Shown here: one piece after another, positions 8,819 to 17,393 of the stretch | How the letters are laid out: every line of letters begins with the position of its first letter | Numbering within the stretch: the stretch's first letter is position 1 | Assembly (NCBI RefSeq): GCF_023016265.1 | Contig: NZ_CP095412.1 | Coordinates: 2,914,001 to 2,978,000, forward strand | Direction of reading: 5' to 3' | Length of the DNA stretch: 64,000 nt | From: Blastococcus sp. PRF04-17 | Lineage (GTDB): Bacteria; Actinomycetota; Actinomycetes; Mycobacteriales; Geodermatophilaceae | Position numbers and translations under genes: made by a program | Notes under the pieces: model-generated | The model's input: only the letters and a program-made list of their open reading frames with translations | What the model was told of the DNA's origin: nothing | Databases searched by the model: none

Positions 8819-8877
8819 TGATCATCGGCAAGTGGCGGTTCCCTGCGGCGTGCCGGGCAGCCACTTGCCGATGATCA
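8819..8877. repeat. REP-B palindrome, copy 1
   Basis: Arms tgatcatcggcaagtggc (8819-8836) and its exact reverse complement at 8860-8877, an 18-bp perfect stem with a 23-nt loop. It starts 6 bp after a stop codon and ends 32 bp before the truncated tRNA. The related elements at 40426, 48641 and 55192 share the outer TGATCATCGGCA but differ in the loop. Confidence 0.85.
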
Positions 8878-8909
8878 ACGCGGATTCGCGCGCGTGGTGC
8901 CACCACAAC

Positions 8910-8972
8910 GGCGGAGGGCGTGGGATTCGAACCCACGAGGAGCTGTGAACTCCTAGCGGTTTTCAAGACCGC
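8910..8972 (-). pseudogene. 3' half of tRNA-Ser(UGA), split by the island
   Basis: On the minus strand this reads anticodon stem GCGGT, loop CTTGAAA (anticodon TGA at 8965-8963), ACCGC, a long class-II variable arm, T-arm GTGGGTTCGAATCCCAC, acceptor GCCCTCC, discriminator G and CC. Beyond 8972 the D-arm and 5' acceptor strand are missing; the adjacent bases do not pair with GCCCTCC. The missing 5' half is at 37961-37999. As it stands this fragment cannot form a tRNA. Confidence 0.93.
8961..8972. repeat. attL core (direct repeat)
   Basis: 12 bp tttcaagaccgc, identical to 37961-37972. The next bases are similar (tgtcat versus cgccat), so recombination homology may extend slightly into the D-arm side. 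Confidence 0.85.
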
Positions 8973-9119
8973 TGTCATTCGCATCTCCACTGATTCACGG
9001 CACCTCGCGAGCCGGTGCGATGACGGTGCCACAGACTCCTGACCTGCGCAGTCACCGGTACGGGCGACGCGGCGCCGCCCGGGCCACCGGCCCCTCGACA
9101 TGGGTCCGTCCGTAGGCCC

Positions 9120-9129
9120 ATCCGTACGG
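9120..9129. promoter_or_regulatory. Left subterminal palindrome TCCGTACGGA (possible recombinase arm site)
   Basis: A perfect 10-bp palindrome 148 bp inside the left core, preceded by a related TCCGTAG at 9108. The same 10-mer with an adjacent half copy lies 61 bp inside the right core (37891-37900). A role as integrase or excisionase binding site is inferred from symmetry of position only. Confidence 0.4.
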
Positions 9130-9204
9130 AGGAAGCGTACGAAGGCGCTCGGACAACGCATGATCGTTGCCCCGGCGTCGGGAGCGGCGGCTGCGCCCGT
9201 TTGG

Positions 9205-9759
9205 ATGGTGGGCGTGGCCGAGGACTACCCGACGTGGCTGTACTACCCGAACCGTGCACAGCCTCCGGCGTGGGTCGAGACGTTCATCGAAGTGGTCCGC
9301 GATCAGCGGCCGGCCATCGAGTCCGCAAAGGTCGACCACCTGACCAGTGACGCGGTGCTGAGCCACCTGGCGCCGGGGTTGGCCGCCGCGGGCTACGTAG
9401 TCGAGACGGGCAAGAAGCGGGGCCAGAAGGTCAGGCGGCCGGTGCTGTTCGGTGAGCAGGGCAGACCGCGCGTCACCTACGAGGTGGACGCGGTCCACGA
9501 CGAGCTCGGCATCGTGGTCGAGGTCGAGGCCGGCCGGGGCGCACGTGGGAATGCGATCTACCGGGACCTCATCAGGACCTCCCTGATCGTGGACGTGAAG
9601 TACCTGGCCCTGGGGGTGATGTCGGAGTACCGCCATCTCTCCGGCGGCCGGAAGATGGCTGTCCGGAGCTTCCAGGAGGCGCGGGACCAGGTGGACGCGA
9701 TCTACGCCAGCGGACAGCTCCACCTGCCGTTCGAGGGGCTACTCCTCTTCGGGTACTGA
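9205..9759 (+). CDS. Restriction-endonuclease-like protein (PD-(D/E)XK type suspected)
   Basis: About 184 aa from ATG 9205; an upstream ATG at 9160 in the same frame is possible. The core YEVDAVHDELGIVVEVEAGR has an Asp, then a strand ending in E-x-E, followed by GRGARGN. This pattern resembles BamHI/BglII-type nucleases, in which the usual Lys of E-x-K is replaced. A mixed alpha/beta C-terminus follows (LIVDVKYLALGVMSEYRH). No cognate methyltransferase is adjacent. It is the first island gene after the left attachment site. Nuclease function is inferred from the motif and the setting. Confidence 0.55.
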   Translation: MVGVAEDYPTWLYYPNRAQPPAWVETFIEVVRDQRPAIESAKVDHLTSDAVLSHLAPGLAAAGYVVETGKKRGQKVRRPVLFGEQGRPRVTYEVDAVHDELGIVVEVEAGRGARGNAIYRDLIRTSLIVDVKYLALGVMSEYRHLSGGRKMAVRSFQEARDQVDAIYASGQLHLPFEGLLLFGY

Positions 9760-10018
9760 GGCTGCTGGCGTCGTCCTGGCCGTCGTCTTCTCCGCCCGAC
9801 TGCCGACGCGACGATGACCTGCTCGTCGTCCGCCGGCCGCTGGCCGGCATCCACGTCGACTACGTCGAGACGCGAAAGGCGATGGAGCCCGAAGACGATG
9901 GATCGGCACCGCATGGCGGGGAACTTCGCCCTGGTCGACTTCGAGCACTACGACATCGCCACGTTGACCGGCCTGGACCGCGGCGAGCACACCGGCTCCG
10001 GCCCGGACACCTTCAACT
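9760..10018. other. Gene-poor stretch, possible decayed ORF
   Basis: No convincing complete gene. A short plus-strand frame at about 9898-10059 reads MDRHRMAGNFALVDFEHYDI and looks coding-like. It overlaps the oppositely oriented small gene and has no obvious ribosome site, so it may be a remnant. Confidence 0.3.
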
Positions 10019-10249
10019 TCATCCCCCGTCCGCCGCGCTGGAGCTGGCCCCCAGGATGACCACCACCACGACCGCCGCACCCGCGACCGCGGAGGACCCG
10101 AGGAAGGTCTGCTTCGCGATCCGCGCCAGGGTCGGGTCGTTCGCCCTCGGGGCCATCGCGGAGCAGACCTTCCCAACAGCCGTCAGCACCGTCTTGAGCT
10201 CCCGGAGCGGGTCGACCTGGCCACTGGCCCCGATGTTGTCGATCGTCAT
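10019..10249 (-). CDS. Small protein with C-terminal transmembrane helix
   Basis: 76 aa from an ATG at 10249 with a GGAG ribosome site about 10 bases upstream; a TTG at 10267 is an alternative. The N-terminal 50 residues are amphipathic, and residues about 52-70 (SSAVAGAAVVVVVILGAS) form one hydrophobic helix, so it is a likely tail-anchored membrane protein. It is divergent from the XRE regulator at 10375 and may be controlled by it. Small membrane proteins beside regulators occur in defence and toxin loci, but no family is recognised. Confidence 0.5.
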   Translation of the reverse strand: MTIDNIGASGQVDPLRELKTVLTAVGKVCSAMAPRANDPTLARIAKQTFLGSSAVAGAAVVVVVILGASSSAADGG

Positions 10250-10362
10250 GCTCGTACACTCCAACAAGTGATGGATTTGTCCTGACGATCCGCAAGCTAG
10301 CTAACACGAACCGGCGACGCAACAAGCTCTGACCGGTCGTGACTGCTCGGCACCTGTTGGGG

Positions 10363-10377
10363 TATCCTCGCCGCGTG
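10363..10377 (+). promoter_or_regulatory. Probable -10 box and leaderless start of the XRE gene
   Basis: TATCCT at 10363-10368 is followed after 6 bases by GTG at 10375. This spacing places the transcription start at or next to the start codon, a common leaderless arrangement in actinobacteria. It favours GTG 10375 over the upstream GTG 10339. Confidence 0.45.
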
Positions 10378-10908
10378 GACGACGGCGGAGCGCGCGACGA
10401 GATCGGGGAGCCTTCTCCCCTCGTGGATCTGCGCGTGGGGCCGGGTGAGCCCGGCAACGCCCAGTTCGGAGAGTTGCTGGAGCGCCTGCGTTGGAAGGCA
10501 GGCCTATCGCGGGCCGATGCGGCCGACAAGCTCGGGCTCACTTCCGAGTACCTCCGCCTCCTCGAGGTCGGCAAGCGCGTTCCCGCCCTCGGGCAGATGC
10601 GCCGCTTCCTGAGCGTGTACGGCGCGAACGGGGCGGTCGAGCAGATCTCGCCGCAGGGATACCGGCAGGACTTGATCGTCTTCGACCCGCTTCACGGCGA
10701 GGACGGCGAGCCCACCATCGTCGAGTTCACCAGCCGGATCCGCGAAGCACGCCGCCGCGCGCTCGGCGGCCCTCCGGATGAGGAGGATCGGGACGATGAC
10801 ACCGCCCGGCGTGCGGCCGAGGTCGGCACGATCGTGTTCCTCCTGACTCGAGCGGACGACGGCACGCTCCGGAAGATCCGCCAGTTGCTGGAGGCCCGGA
10901 TCGACTGA
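10375..10908 (+). CDS. XRE-family HTH transcriptional regulator
   Basis: 177 aa. The helix-turn-helix occupies about residues 22-75 (FGELLERLRWKAGLSRADAA, then LGLTSEYLRLLEVGKRVPA). The C-terminal 90 residues are acidic and helical, with LRKIRQLLEARI at the end, perhaps for dimerisation. It is a probable DNA-binding repressor. It is divergent from the small membrane protein and upstream of the 10991-15745 genes, so it is a candidate regulator of the left half of the island. Confidence 0.8.
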   Translation: MDDGGARDEIGEPSPLVDLRVGPGEPGNAQFGELLERLRWKAGLSRADAADKLGLTSEYLRLLEVGKRVPALGQMRRFLSVYGANGAVEQISPQGYRQDLIVFDPLHGEDGEPTIVEFTSRIREARRRALGGPPDEEDRDDDTARRAAEVGTIVFLLTRADDGTLRKIRQLLEARID

Positions 10909-10990
10909 GGTGCGCGTCCTGGTCCGGATCGATCGGCTCGCAGGGCTAGCTGTAGTAGTTCATGACGTTGTGCACATTCAAGGAGACTCG

Positions 10991-11233
10991 ATGATCAGCG
11001 ACGAGGCGCCCGACGAGGCCGAGCGGGCCGAGGGAAAGACCGCGTATGACGTCGTCCGGGCCTGGCTGGAACGGCACGTGCCCGACCGGTTCGACAACTC
11101 CCGCGAGGACAAGCGGGTGTGGCTGGACTGGGCGGCCCAGAACTTCCTCGCCGACCCGGAGATCCGCCAGCACCTCGTTCCCCCGTGTCGCCAACGTCCT
11201 GACACAACACAGCTAGCCTGCTGCGGATGCTGA
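10991..11233 (+). CDS. Hypothetical protein, 80 aa
   Basis: ATG 10991 with AAGGAG ribosome site about 7 bases upstream. The protein is acidic and helical (AYDVVRAWLERHVPDRFDN, VWLDWAAQNFLADPEIRQHL) with a Cys-containing tail. Its last 7 bases overlap the start of the next gene (ATG 11227), which indicates translational coupling. Family not recognised. Confidence 0.5.
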   Translation: MISDEAPDEAERAEGKTAYDVVRAWLERHVPDRFDNSREDKRVWLDWAAQNFLADPEIRQHLVPPCRQRPDTTQLACCGC

Positions 11234-11478
11234 CCTGCCGCGACGAGATTCTGGCCGCGCTGCCACCGCTCGCCAGGAAGAGTCGGGACGGCACATTCAC
11301 GGCGGACGAAGTCGTCGCGGCCCTGTCGAGCACCGGAACCCGGTACTCCGAGAGCACGATCCGTACTCACGTCACCTCCCGAATGTGCGCCAACGCGCCG
11401 GATCACCACGCGCGGACGTTCGATGATCTGGAGCGCGTGGACCGGGGCCGATACCGCCTGCGGCGTCCACAGCACTGA
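11227..11478 (+). CDS. Small winged-helix-like protein
   Basis: 83 aa. The sequence LPPLARKSRDGTFTADEVVA, STIRTHVTSRMCANAPDHH and DLERVDRGRYRL looks like a short winged helix: a helix-turn-helix followed by a beta hairpin ending at the last Arg-Tyr-Arg. Similar short domains occur in actinobacterial proteins near restriction genes, to my recollection as a DUF. A DNA-binding role is likely. It overlaps the upstream gene by 7 bp. The next operon starts 135 bp later. Confidence 0.55.
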   Translation: MLTCRDEILAALPPLARKSRDGTFTADEVVAALSSTGTRYSESTIRTHVTSRMCANAPDHHARTFDDLERVDRGRYRLRRPQH

Positions 11479-11612
11479 GAGGCGACGCTGGGCCACCGCA
11501 CTCGGTCACCCGAGGCGCCTCCCGGCCCTCGACCCCCGGCCGATGCTGAGCGACAGAGGGACGGACAACAAGTGATCATGGGAACGCCGGGAGAGAAGGG
11601 CAGCCGACGTCG

Positions 11613-13162
11613 ATGCCGCCGCTCATGATCGGGCCCGACTGGAGTACCGCTGCGGCACCGGTGATCGACGCCGGCCGCTTCCCCCTGGGCGTCGAGAGCG
11701 CCACGCTCGGCAACGCAAGGCGGTTGGTGCCGTTGGTGAACTCGGGCACCGCCCACGCCCGGTACTACCTGCTGCACGCCGCACTGGCCGCCGCACACCG
11801 CGTCCAGCCCGGAGATCGCTCCGCGATGGAGACGGCCCGGCAGCACGTGCGCCGAGCGGAAGTCGTCCTCGCCGCCGCGACACTCCGTCACGCGCAGTCC
11901 GACCCGGCCGAGCACGACGCGGTCCCGCCCTACCAGGACCCCCACGGAGCGAGAGTCGTCGCTCCGGCTCTCGCCAGTGGCACCGTCGACGTCGGCAAGC
12001 TCGCCGCGAAGTACTCGGTGCAGACGAACGGCTTCCTCGCCGTCTACCGGGGCGCAGAGATCGAATCAGGGCTGCTCGACCGGCGGAACGGGTCCCTCCT
12101 CCCCGGGACCGTCGCGTTGCCCGAGTCCGGACTCGAGGGCGTCCGTGCGATCCTCGCAGCCGCCGACAACACCAGCCTCACCCTCGCCCAGCTCGACGAG
12201 CTGCTCCCCGCGGCATGTCTGTGCCAGGTGCGCCGGGGCGACGAGGCGGCCCAGCTGGCACGCCTGTTGCTCGGCCATCCCGGCGATGACGGATCGGACG
12301 TGTCGAAAGAGGTCCGGCGAGCGCGCCGCAGGACGGCGGCCACCGCCAGGTTGTTGCTGCACTCGCTGAACGGCCGCGACCCCGGCAGTGACCCCACCGA
12401 GGCCATGGCCGAGCTCTGCTACGGCGAACTGGACGCCGTCGCCGCCCTCGGCGATCCCGATCTGGTGGGCTGGGCAGAGCTCTGGCGGGGTGCTCTTCTG
12501 CGGAACGCGAGTGTCACCGCCTGGCGGTGGCTGTGGTGGTGGCTCACCGAGCAGCTCCGCCAGCAGCCACAGAGCCGGGCAGCTCTGGCCTCCGCCCTCG
12601 CCGATGCCCTCGTGGAGGCCGCGGGTGGCGACGGCCCGGCGGTGGATCTCCTCAACGAACAGCTCCCCCTCGCAAGGACGGGCAGCGACTGCTCAACGCC
12701 GAGGACTCGCTGCTGTACCCGAACGGCGGCGAGAGCGTCGAGCCGTGGGACTTCCTTCGAGCACTCCTCCTGGGAGCGCACCGGCTCCACGACCTGACAG
12801 GTCCCGCGCTGACCGCGTTCCTCGAGCACGGGGAGCTCGGCCCGACGTACGTGCGTGACTGGCTGGCGTCGTCGTCACACCTATCCGTCTCCGAGCTCGG
12901 CCGCGACCTCGCCGGACGACTGCTGCGTCAGGCCGAGGAAATCAGTCGCCGCCGCATCCGCTGGGAGGCCGGGCAGCTGCGGATGCCGACCCGGCTGCGG
13001 GAGATCGGAGAGGTCCTCGATCTTGCCGGCGCGGAAGGCTTCATCGCGCCGGCGCTCCGGCTCGAGCGCCTCCGCCAGATCCTCGCAGAACTCGGCTACC
13101 TCACCGAAGTGGACGGGGCCCTGGCACCGGGCGAACCCGCGGCGCAGCGGTGGGCGGCATGA
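11613..13162 (+). CDS. Uncharacterised 516-aa protein, partner of the PLD-type protein (one-base frame break)
   Basis: The reading frame changes at the C5 run 12665-12669. One extra C gives EQLPPRKDGQRLLNAEDSLL and a continuous 516-aa protein. It is mostly alpha-helical and rich in Ala/Leu, with repeated short helices (residues about 180-330), a Trp-rich patch (AWRWLWWWLTEQL) and a C-terminal helical region. No nuclease, ATPase or membrane motif is visible. The stop overlaps the start of the PLD gene (ATGA at 13159-13162), so the two products are almost certainly made together. A sensor or adaptor role in a defence pair is a guess. Confidence 0.6.
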
Positions 13163-15745
13163 TCGGCCACTGGAGCGACCACCTCCCGCCCGGGAGCGCC
13201 CCGCCGTGGCTGCTCCGTTCCCGGGCGGTGCAGGCGGAGGAAGTCCTCGTCCTCAGCTACACCGCCGACCTGCGCTTCTTCGAACGTGTCTGCCTCCCGG
13301 AGGCCCGCGCCGTCGGCGCCAGGGTCACCGTGGTCCACGACGTCGCGGCCGACCTGGTCCCTGCCGAGGACCTCCACCACGTCGGCGTGCACTACACCGA
13401 CGTTCCTGTGCGTTGCCGCTCCGACGGCGAGTTTCACCCCAAGCTGCTGATCGCCATCGCCGCCGACCGGGCCCTGGTCGCGATCGGCTCCGGCAACGCC
13501 ACCGCCAGCGGCTGGCACCACAACGGGGAGCTGTGGACGACGCTCGCTGCCGACGTCGCGGACTGGCCGGCCACATTCCACGACCTCGCCGGTTGGTTGC
13601 GGGCGCTCCCCGACCACCTGTACATCGACGACTTCGGTCGCGAGCGGATGGAAGCAGCCGCCGCCGCGTTGTCCCGCCATCCCGCGCAGACGGAAGGCCC
13701 CCGGCTCGTCCACAACCTGGACGTACCCATCGCTCATCAACTGCCGAGCTCCACAGGAGCGGTGAGCAGGCTCACCGTCGCCAGTCCCTTCCTGGACGAG
13801 AAGGCGGTCGCGCTGCGGCACGTGACCGAGCACTTCTCCCCGAGGAGGCGACGCTCGCGCTGACGGACAACGCCGACGCCGACGCGGACGCACTCGCCGC
13901 CTGGGCCGAGCGCCCGGGCGCGGCCATCCATGCCATCGACTCCGAGCGGTACTTCCACGGGAAGCTCGTCCAGTGGACCGACGACGCCGAAACCCACGCC
14001 CTGGTCGGAAGCGCGAACGTCACGGTGGCCGCCCTGCTCAGGACGACAGGACAGCACCACGGCAACTGCGAGCTCGGCCTGCTCTGCGACCTCGAGGCGG
14101 CCGACCTGACGCCACCGCTCGGCGACGAGCTCACGGCCTCCGACGAGATCGCCAGCGTGCTGACCGACGCGCCCCCGCCGCCCGATCGGGACGCGCACAC
14201 CCCACGACTGCTCCGCGTGCTGCTCTCAGGGCCGGGCGTCCTGGTCACCGTCGTCGCCGACAGCAGCGACCGAGTGACCGCCGTAGTGACCGCCACCGGT
14301 GAGCGCTACCCGCTCACGCTCGTGGGGAGCACCGGTCGCGTACACCAGTTCACCGGGTCCGCGGATCTCCTCGTAGGGGCGGTCTGCTACGTGGAGCTGA
14401 CGGACGGCTCCCGACTCGGCCCGGTACGTCCGACCGACCCGGTCACCGTCACCGCCCGTCCGGGAACCAGCAGCCCGCTCGAGGGCGCCCGCCTCACCCA
14501 GGTGCTGTCTGACCCCCGGCTCAGCGAGCGGCTGTTCCAGGCCCTCGCGGACCTGGCCGCGGCCCGTCCCGAGGATCCGCCCCAGCAGGGGGCGGTGCTG
14601 CAGGCCGGCCCGCAAGGTGGCGCCGCACCGCGGAGCTAGTCGTCGGCTCCGCCCTGGTCAATCTCGCCCTGGGTCGGGCTGGCTCCGACGTCGATCCGAC
14701 GGACGACGGCGATGCCACCACTGTCGACGTCGATCCCGGTGATGCGGTGTCCGAGGTCGGAGAAGACGACGACGCCACCAGCCTGTTCGACGACGATGAC
14801 GATGAGGTCGACACCGGGATTCTCGACCCCCTCGACGCGACCGGCGACCCGGTCAGCGCGCTGATCGCGGACAGCGTCACAGCCGGCCGACTCGCCCGCG
14901 CGATCGACAAGCGGCTGACCGACACCGAGGGGTGGAGCCTGGTCGCGCTGCTGGCACTGCTGCGCGTCACCCTGATCGTCGCGGCGGGCGGCGGGTGGCC
15001 CGACCGGCTGGATGCGGCCGACGCCGTCGCGGACGTCCTCGACCGGGTACTGCAGGCGCCGCCCACTGCGGACGAGGACGTGGAAGCGTCGCGTCGAGCC
15101 GCCGTTCTGGTCGCGCTGGCCGTCGTCGCCACGGCGGTCGAGCGGTGGGACGAACCGGACGATCCGTTTGCCGCCGACTTCGAGCGCTACCGATCGCGGG
15201 CCGCCCTCATCGCTTCCGAGGTCGACGCGGAGCGGGTCGCGCACTACGCGGCCGACCTGGACATCGGCTTCGGCTCGATGTTGACCGCCGACTCGGTGCT
15301 CGATTCGGCGTCGTTCCTACTGACCTCTACGGCGGTCGAGCGGGCCGCCGAGGCATTGACCCTGGACTACCCCGGCCTCCGAGTGGCGGCCCCGCGGTTG
15401 TTGCGCATCCCGACGGCGACGAACCCGTACACAGCCGCGATGCGCCTGCTGACCCGGGCGGCCCATCTAGCCCCCATAGCCGTGCACGCCGGAGGGCCAA
15501 TGGGCGAGGTCTACGCCGCCTGGCGTCCGAAGGCGCTGGTCCTGCAACGCGGCTCCGCCGTCGGGACGCCCACGGCCGGCGGTGTCCACCACCTCGTCGT
15601 AGGGCCCGGCGCCCACACGACGACCACGCCGCGGTCGGCGTCTCGGAAGTGGCACGGTCCGTTGCCGACTGATCTCGCGTTGGAGCTTGCCGACGCCGGC
15701 TTGCTCACGCGGCAACCTGCCGATTCCAAGCACTCTGGCGCCTAG
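13159..15745 (+). CDS. Large phospholipase-D-superfamily protein with two HKD motifs (two one-base frame breaks)
   Basis: Adding one C at 13838-13841 and one G at 14588-14592 yields an 862-aa protein across what otherwise looks like two or three ORFs. HKD 1 is near residue 92 (FHPKLLIA, then AIGSGNAT) and HKD 2 near 266 (YFHGKLVQW, then LVGSANVT). This is the PLD two-lobe arrangement used by nucleases such as BfiI-type enzymes. After about residue 480 come a short basic stretch, an Asp-rich linker (DDDDDEVD) and a 300-residue helical domain of unknown type. The second repair is less certain; the C-terminal part could instead be a separate gene starting at 14747. Likely a phosphodiesterase or nuclease in host defence. 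Confidence 0.65.
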
Positions 15746-16037
15746 GCCTGGGTCAGCCGATTGCGCCGCGGCGGGTAGCAGCAGGAGGCGTGGGAGAGCA
15801 GACCGAAGCGACTGCGGGCGAGCTCAGGAACTGCTGCACGACGGCTGCCCACGGGGACGCCGCAGTGCAGGTCTGTTGACCTTCCGAAGCGGTGCCGTCT
15901 CACCATGTCCGGTCATCGCCGGGTCGTGTGCCTCGAGGGCTTCCTTCGGACACGTGGACCGATGCGGATGCGCTGCCCGTACACCGCCCGGACTTGCCTG
16001 AGATGATGCGCGTACGACCGCGGTCGACCGCGGCGTT

Positions 16038-16127
16038 GGAGGGTTCGCATAGCGGCCGAGTGCAGGCGCCTTGAAAGCGCCCGGTGGGTCAGACCACCCG
16101 TGGGTTCGAATCCCACACCCTCCGCCA
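16038..16127 (+). tRNA. tRNA-Ser(UGA), intact, carried by the island
   Basis: Acceptor GGAGGGT (16038-16044) pairs fully with ACCCTCC (16117-16123). D-arm 16047-16063, anticodon stem GGCGC/GCGCC with loop CTTGAAA (16070-16076, anticodon TGA at 16072-16074), class-II variable arm, T-arm GTGGGTTCGAATCCCAC, discriminator G and encoded CCA (16125-16127). The anticodon stem differs from the attachment core (GCGGT/ACCGC). It reads the same codons as the tRNA gene destroyed by the insertion. Confidence 0.95.
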
Positions 16128-16220
16128 CGCCGGGACCGGCCCCCGACATGCACACGTGCGGCCCTGTGACGCCAGAGCCTCCCGTCCAAGCCGGTTCGCG
16201 GGATGCTCGACGGCGCCTGC

Positions 16221-17393
16221 TCAGACCAGCCGGAGTTCCGGCCGCGGATCGTCGTCCCCCAGCAGCAGGCGCAGCCGGGGCATCGGGAGGTGGAGCTCGT
16301 CGGCCAGCTCGCGCAAGGTGAGGCCGTGCTGTTCCGCGAGTTGGAAGGCGCGGCGCAGCAGAACCGGGCGCTCGCCGGGGTACCCCTCGACCGGTTCCTT
16401 CCGGAACAGACCGAGCTGGCGGAGCTGGTTGAGCCGCTGGAACGCCCGCCGGTAGGCGGCGTCGGAGATGACGTTGACCTCGCGGCAGCGGTAGACCAGC
16501 GAGTCGACGCCCACCCCCCACTCCCGGCTCAGCCCGTCGAGGGCGTGCAGGTCCATCCGCGTGGGCAGCTGTGGCACTACGGACTCGCGGGGGGTGAGCA
16601 GTTCGGCCGCGAACGCGTGGGCCTCCTTCTCCTGCACTGGATCGCCCGGGTTGCTGTCGTGGTGCAGCAGCAGATGCCCAAGTTCGTGCGCGGCGGTGAA
16701 GCGGTGGCGGTAGACGTCGTCGGCCCGGTCGGGGGTGAGCACGACCACCGGTCGCGGCAGCTGGGAGGTGGAGAAGGCGTCGACCTTCTTCGTCTCCGTG
16801 CCGGCGAAGGGCACCAGGGTCACGATCAGCCCGTGGGCCTCCATAACACGCACCAGGTGCGGGATCGGTTCCCGGCCCAGCCCCCAGTGATCGCGTAGCA
16901 CCCGGGCGGCGGCGGCGGGATCGGCCGGCACTGCGCCGGCGTCCACCTCTCCGCCGGAGAAGCCCGGCAGGTCCACCGGGGGCAGCTGGATCCGCTTCTC
17001 CAGCGCGTGGGTGAGCTCCCACACCTGCTCGGTGAAGGCGATCGCCTTCGCGCGCTGCGCTGCGGGGGTGGACCGCAGGCTGCGGAAGTGCGCCGCGGCC
17101 GCGTCCAGGCGGGCGTAGGGCCGCCCGGCCGCCAGGAAGCCTGGGGACACGCCCAGCACCTCGGCGACCCGCGCCAGGTGATCCAGCCGGGGGGTGGTTC
17201 CGGTCTCCCACTGTCCGACGGCGGCCGGCGACACCCCCAGCTCGTCGGCGACCGCCCGCTTGGTCAGCCCAGCCAGCCGGCGTGCCTGGGTCAGCCGTGC
17301 CGGGTCGAACGCGTCAGCGACGGCCTGCAGGCGGGCGGACTCCGTCCCGGCCGGGTGCGGGTCGACCAGGCGCAGCTGCTCGGGTGGCTTCAC
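16221..17393 (-). CDS. XRE HTH - ImmA/IrrE-type metallopeptidase
   Basis: 390 aa. An N-terminal HTH (about 32-86: LAGLTKRAVADELGVSPAAV, QWETGTT) is joined to a C-terminal zinc metallopeptidase domain with HELGHLLLHH (236-245) and the downstream EKEAHAFAAELL helix that supplies the third ligand. ImmA-type enzymes cleave a repressor to switch on mobile-element or stress genes. Its GTG start overlaps the stop of the upstream gene by 4 bp, so the pair is coupled. It may control the island or act as a protease-regulated antitoxin system. Confidence 0.85.
   Translation of the reverse strand: MKPPEQLRLVDPHPAGTESARLQAVADAFDPARLTQARRLAGLTKRAVADELGVSPAAVGQWETGTTPRLDHLARVAEVLGVSPGFLAAGRPYARLDAAAAHFRSLRSTPAAQRAKAIAFTEQVWELTHALEKRIQLPPVDLPGFSGGEVDAGAVPADPAAAARVLRDHWGLGREPIPHLVRVMEAHGLIVTLVPFAGTETKKVDAFSTSQLPRPVVVLTPDRADDVYRHRFTAAHELGHLLLHHDSNPGDPVQEKEAHAFAAELLTPRESVVPQLPTRMDLHALDGLSREWGVGVDSLVYRCREVNVISDAAYRRAFQRLNQLRQLGLFRKEPVEGYPGERPVLLRRAFQLAEQHGLTLRELADELHLPMPRLRLLLGDDDPRPELRLV

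Noticed and set aside
14747-15745. Separate gene for the 332-aa ORF
   Set aside because: The frame is open upstream to the previous gene and joins it at a G5 run; no ribosome site lies before GTG 14747. I annotated one long gene but the alternative is noted.
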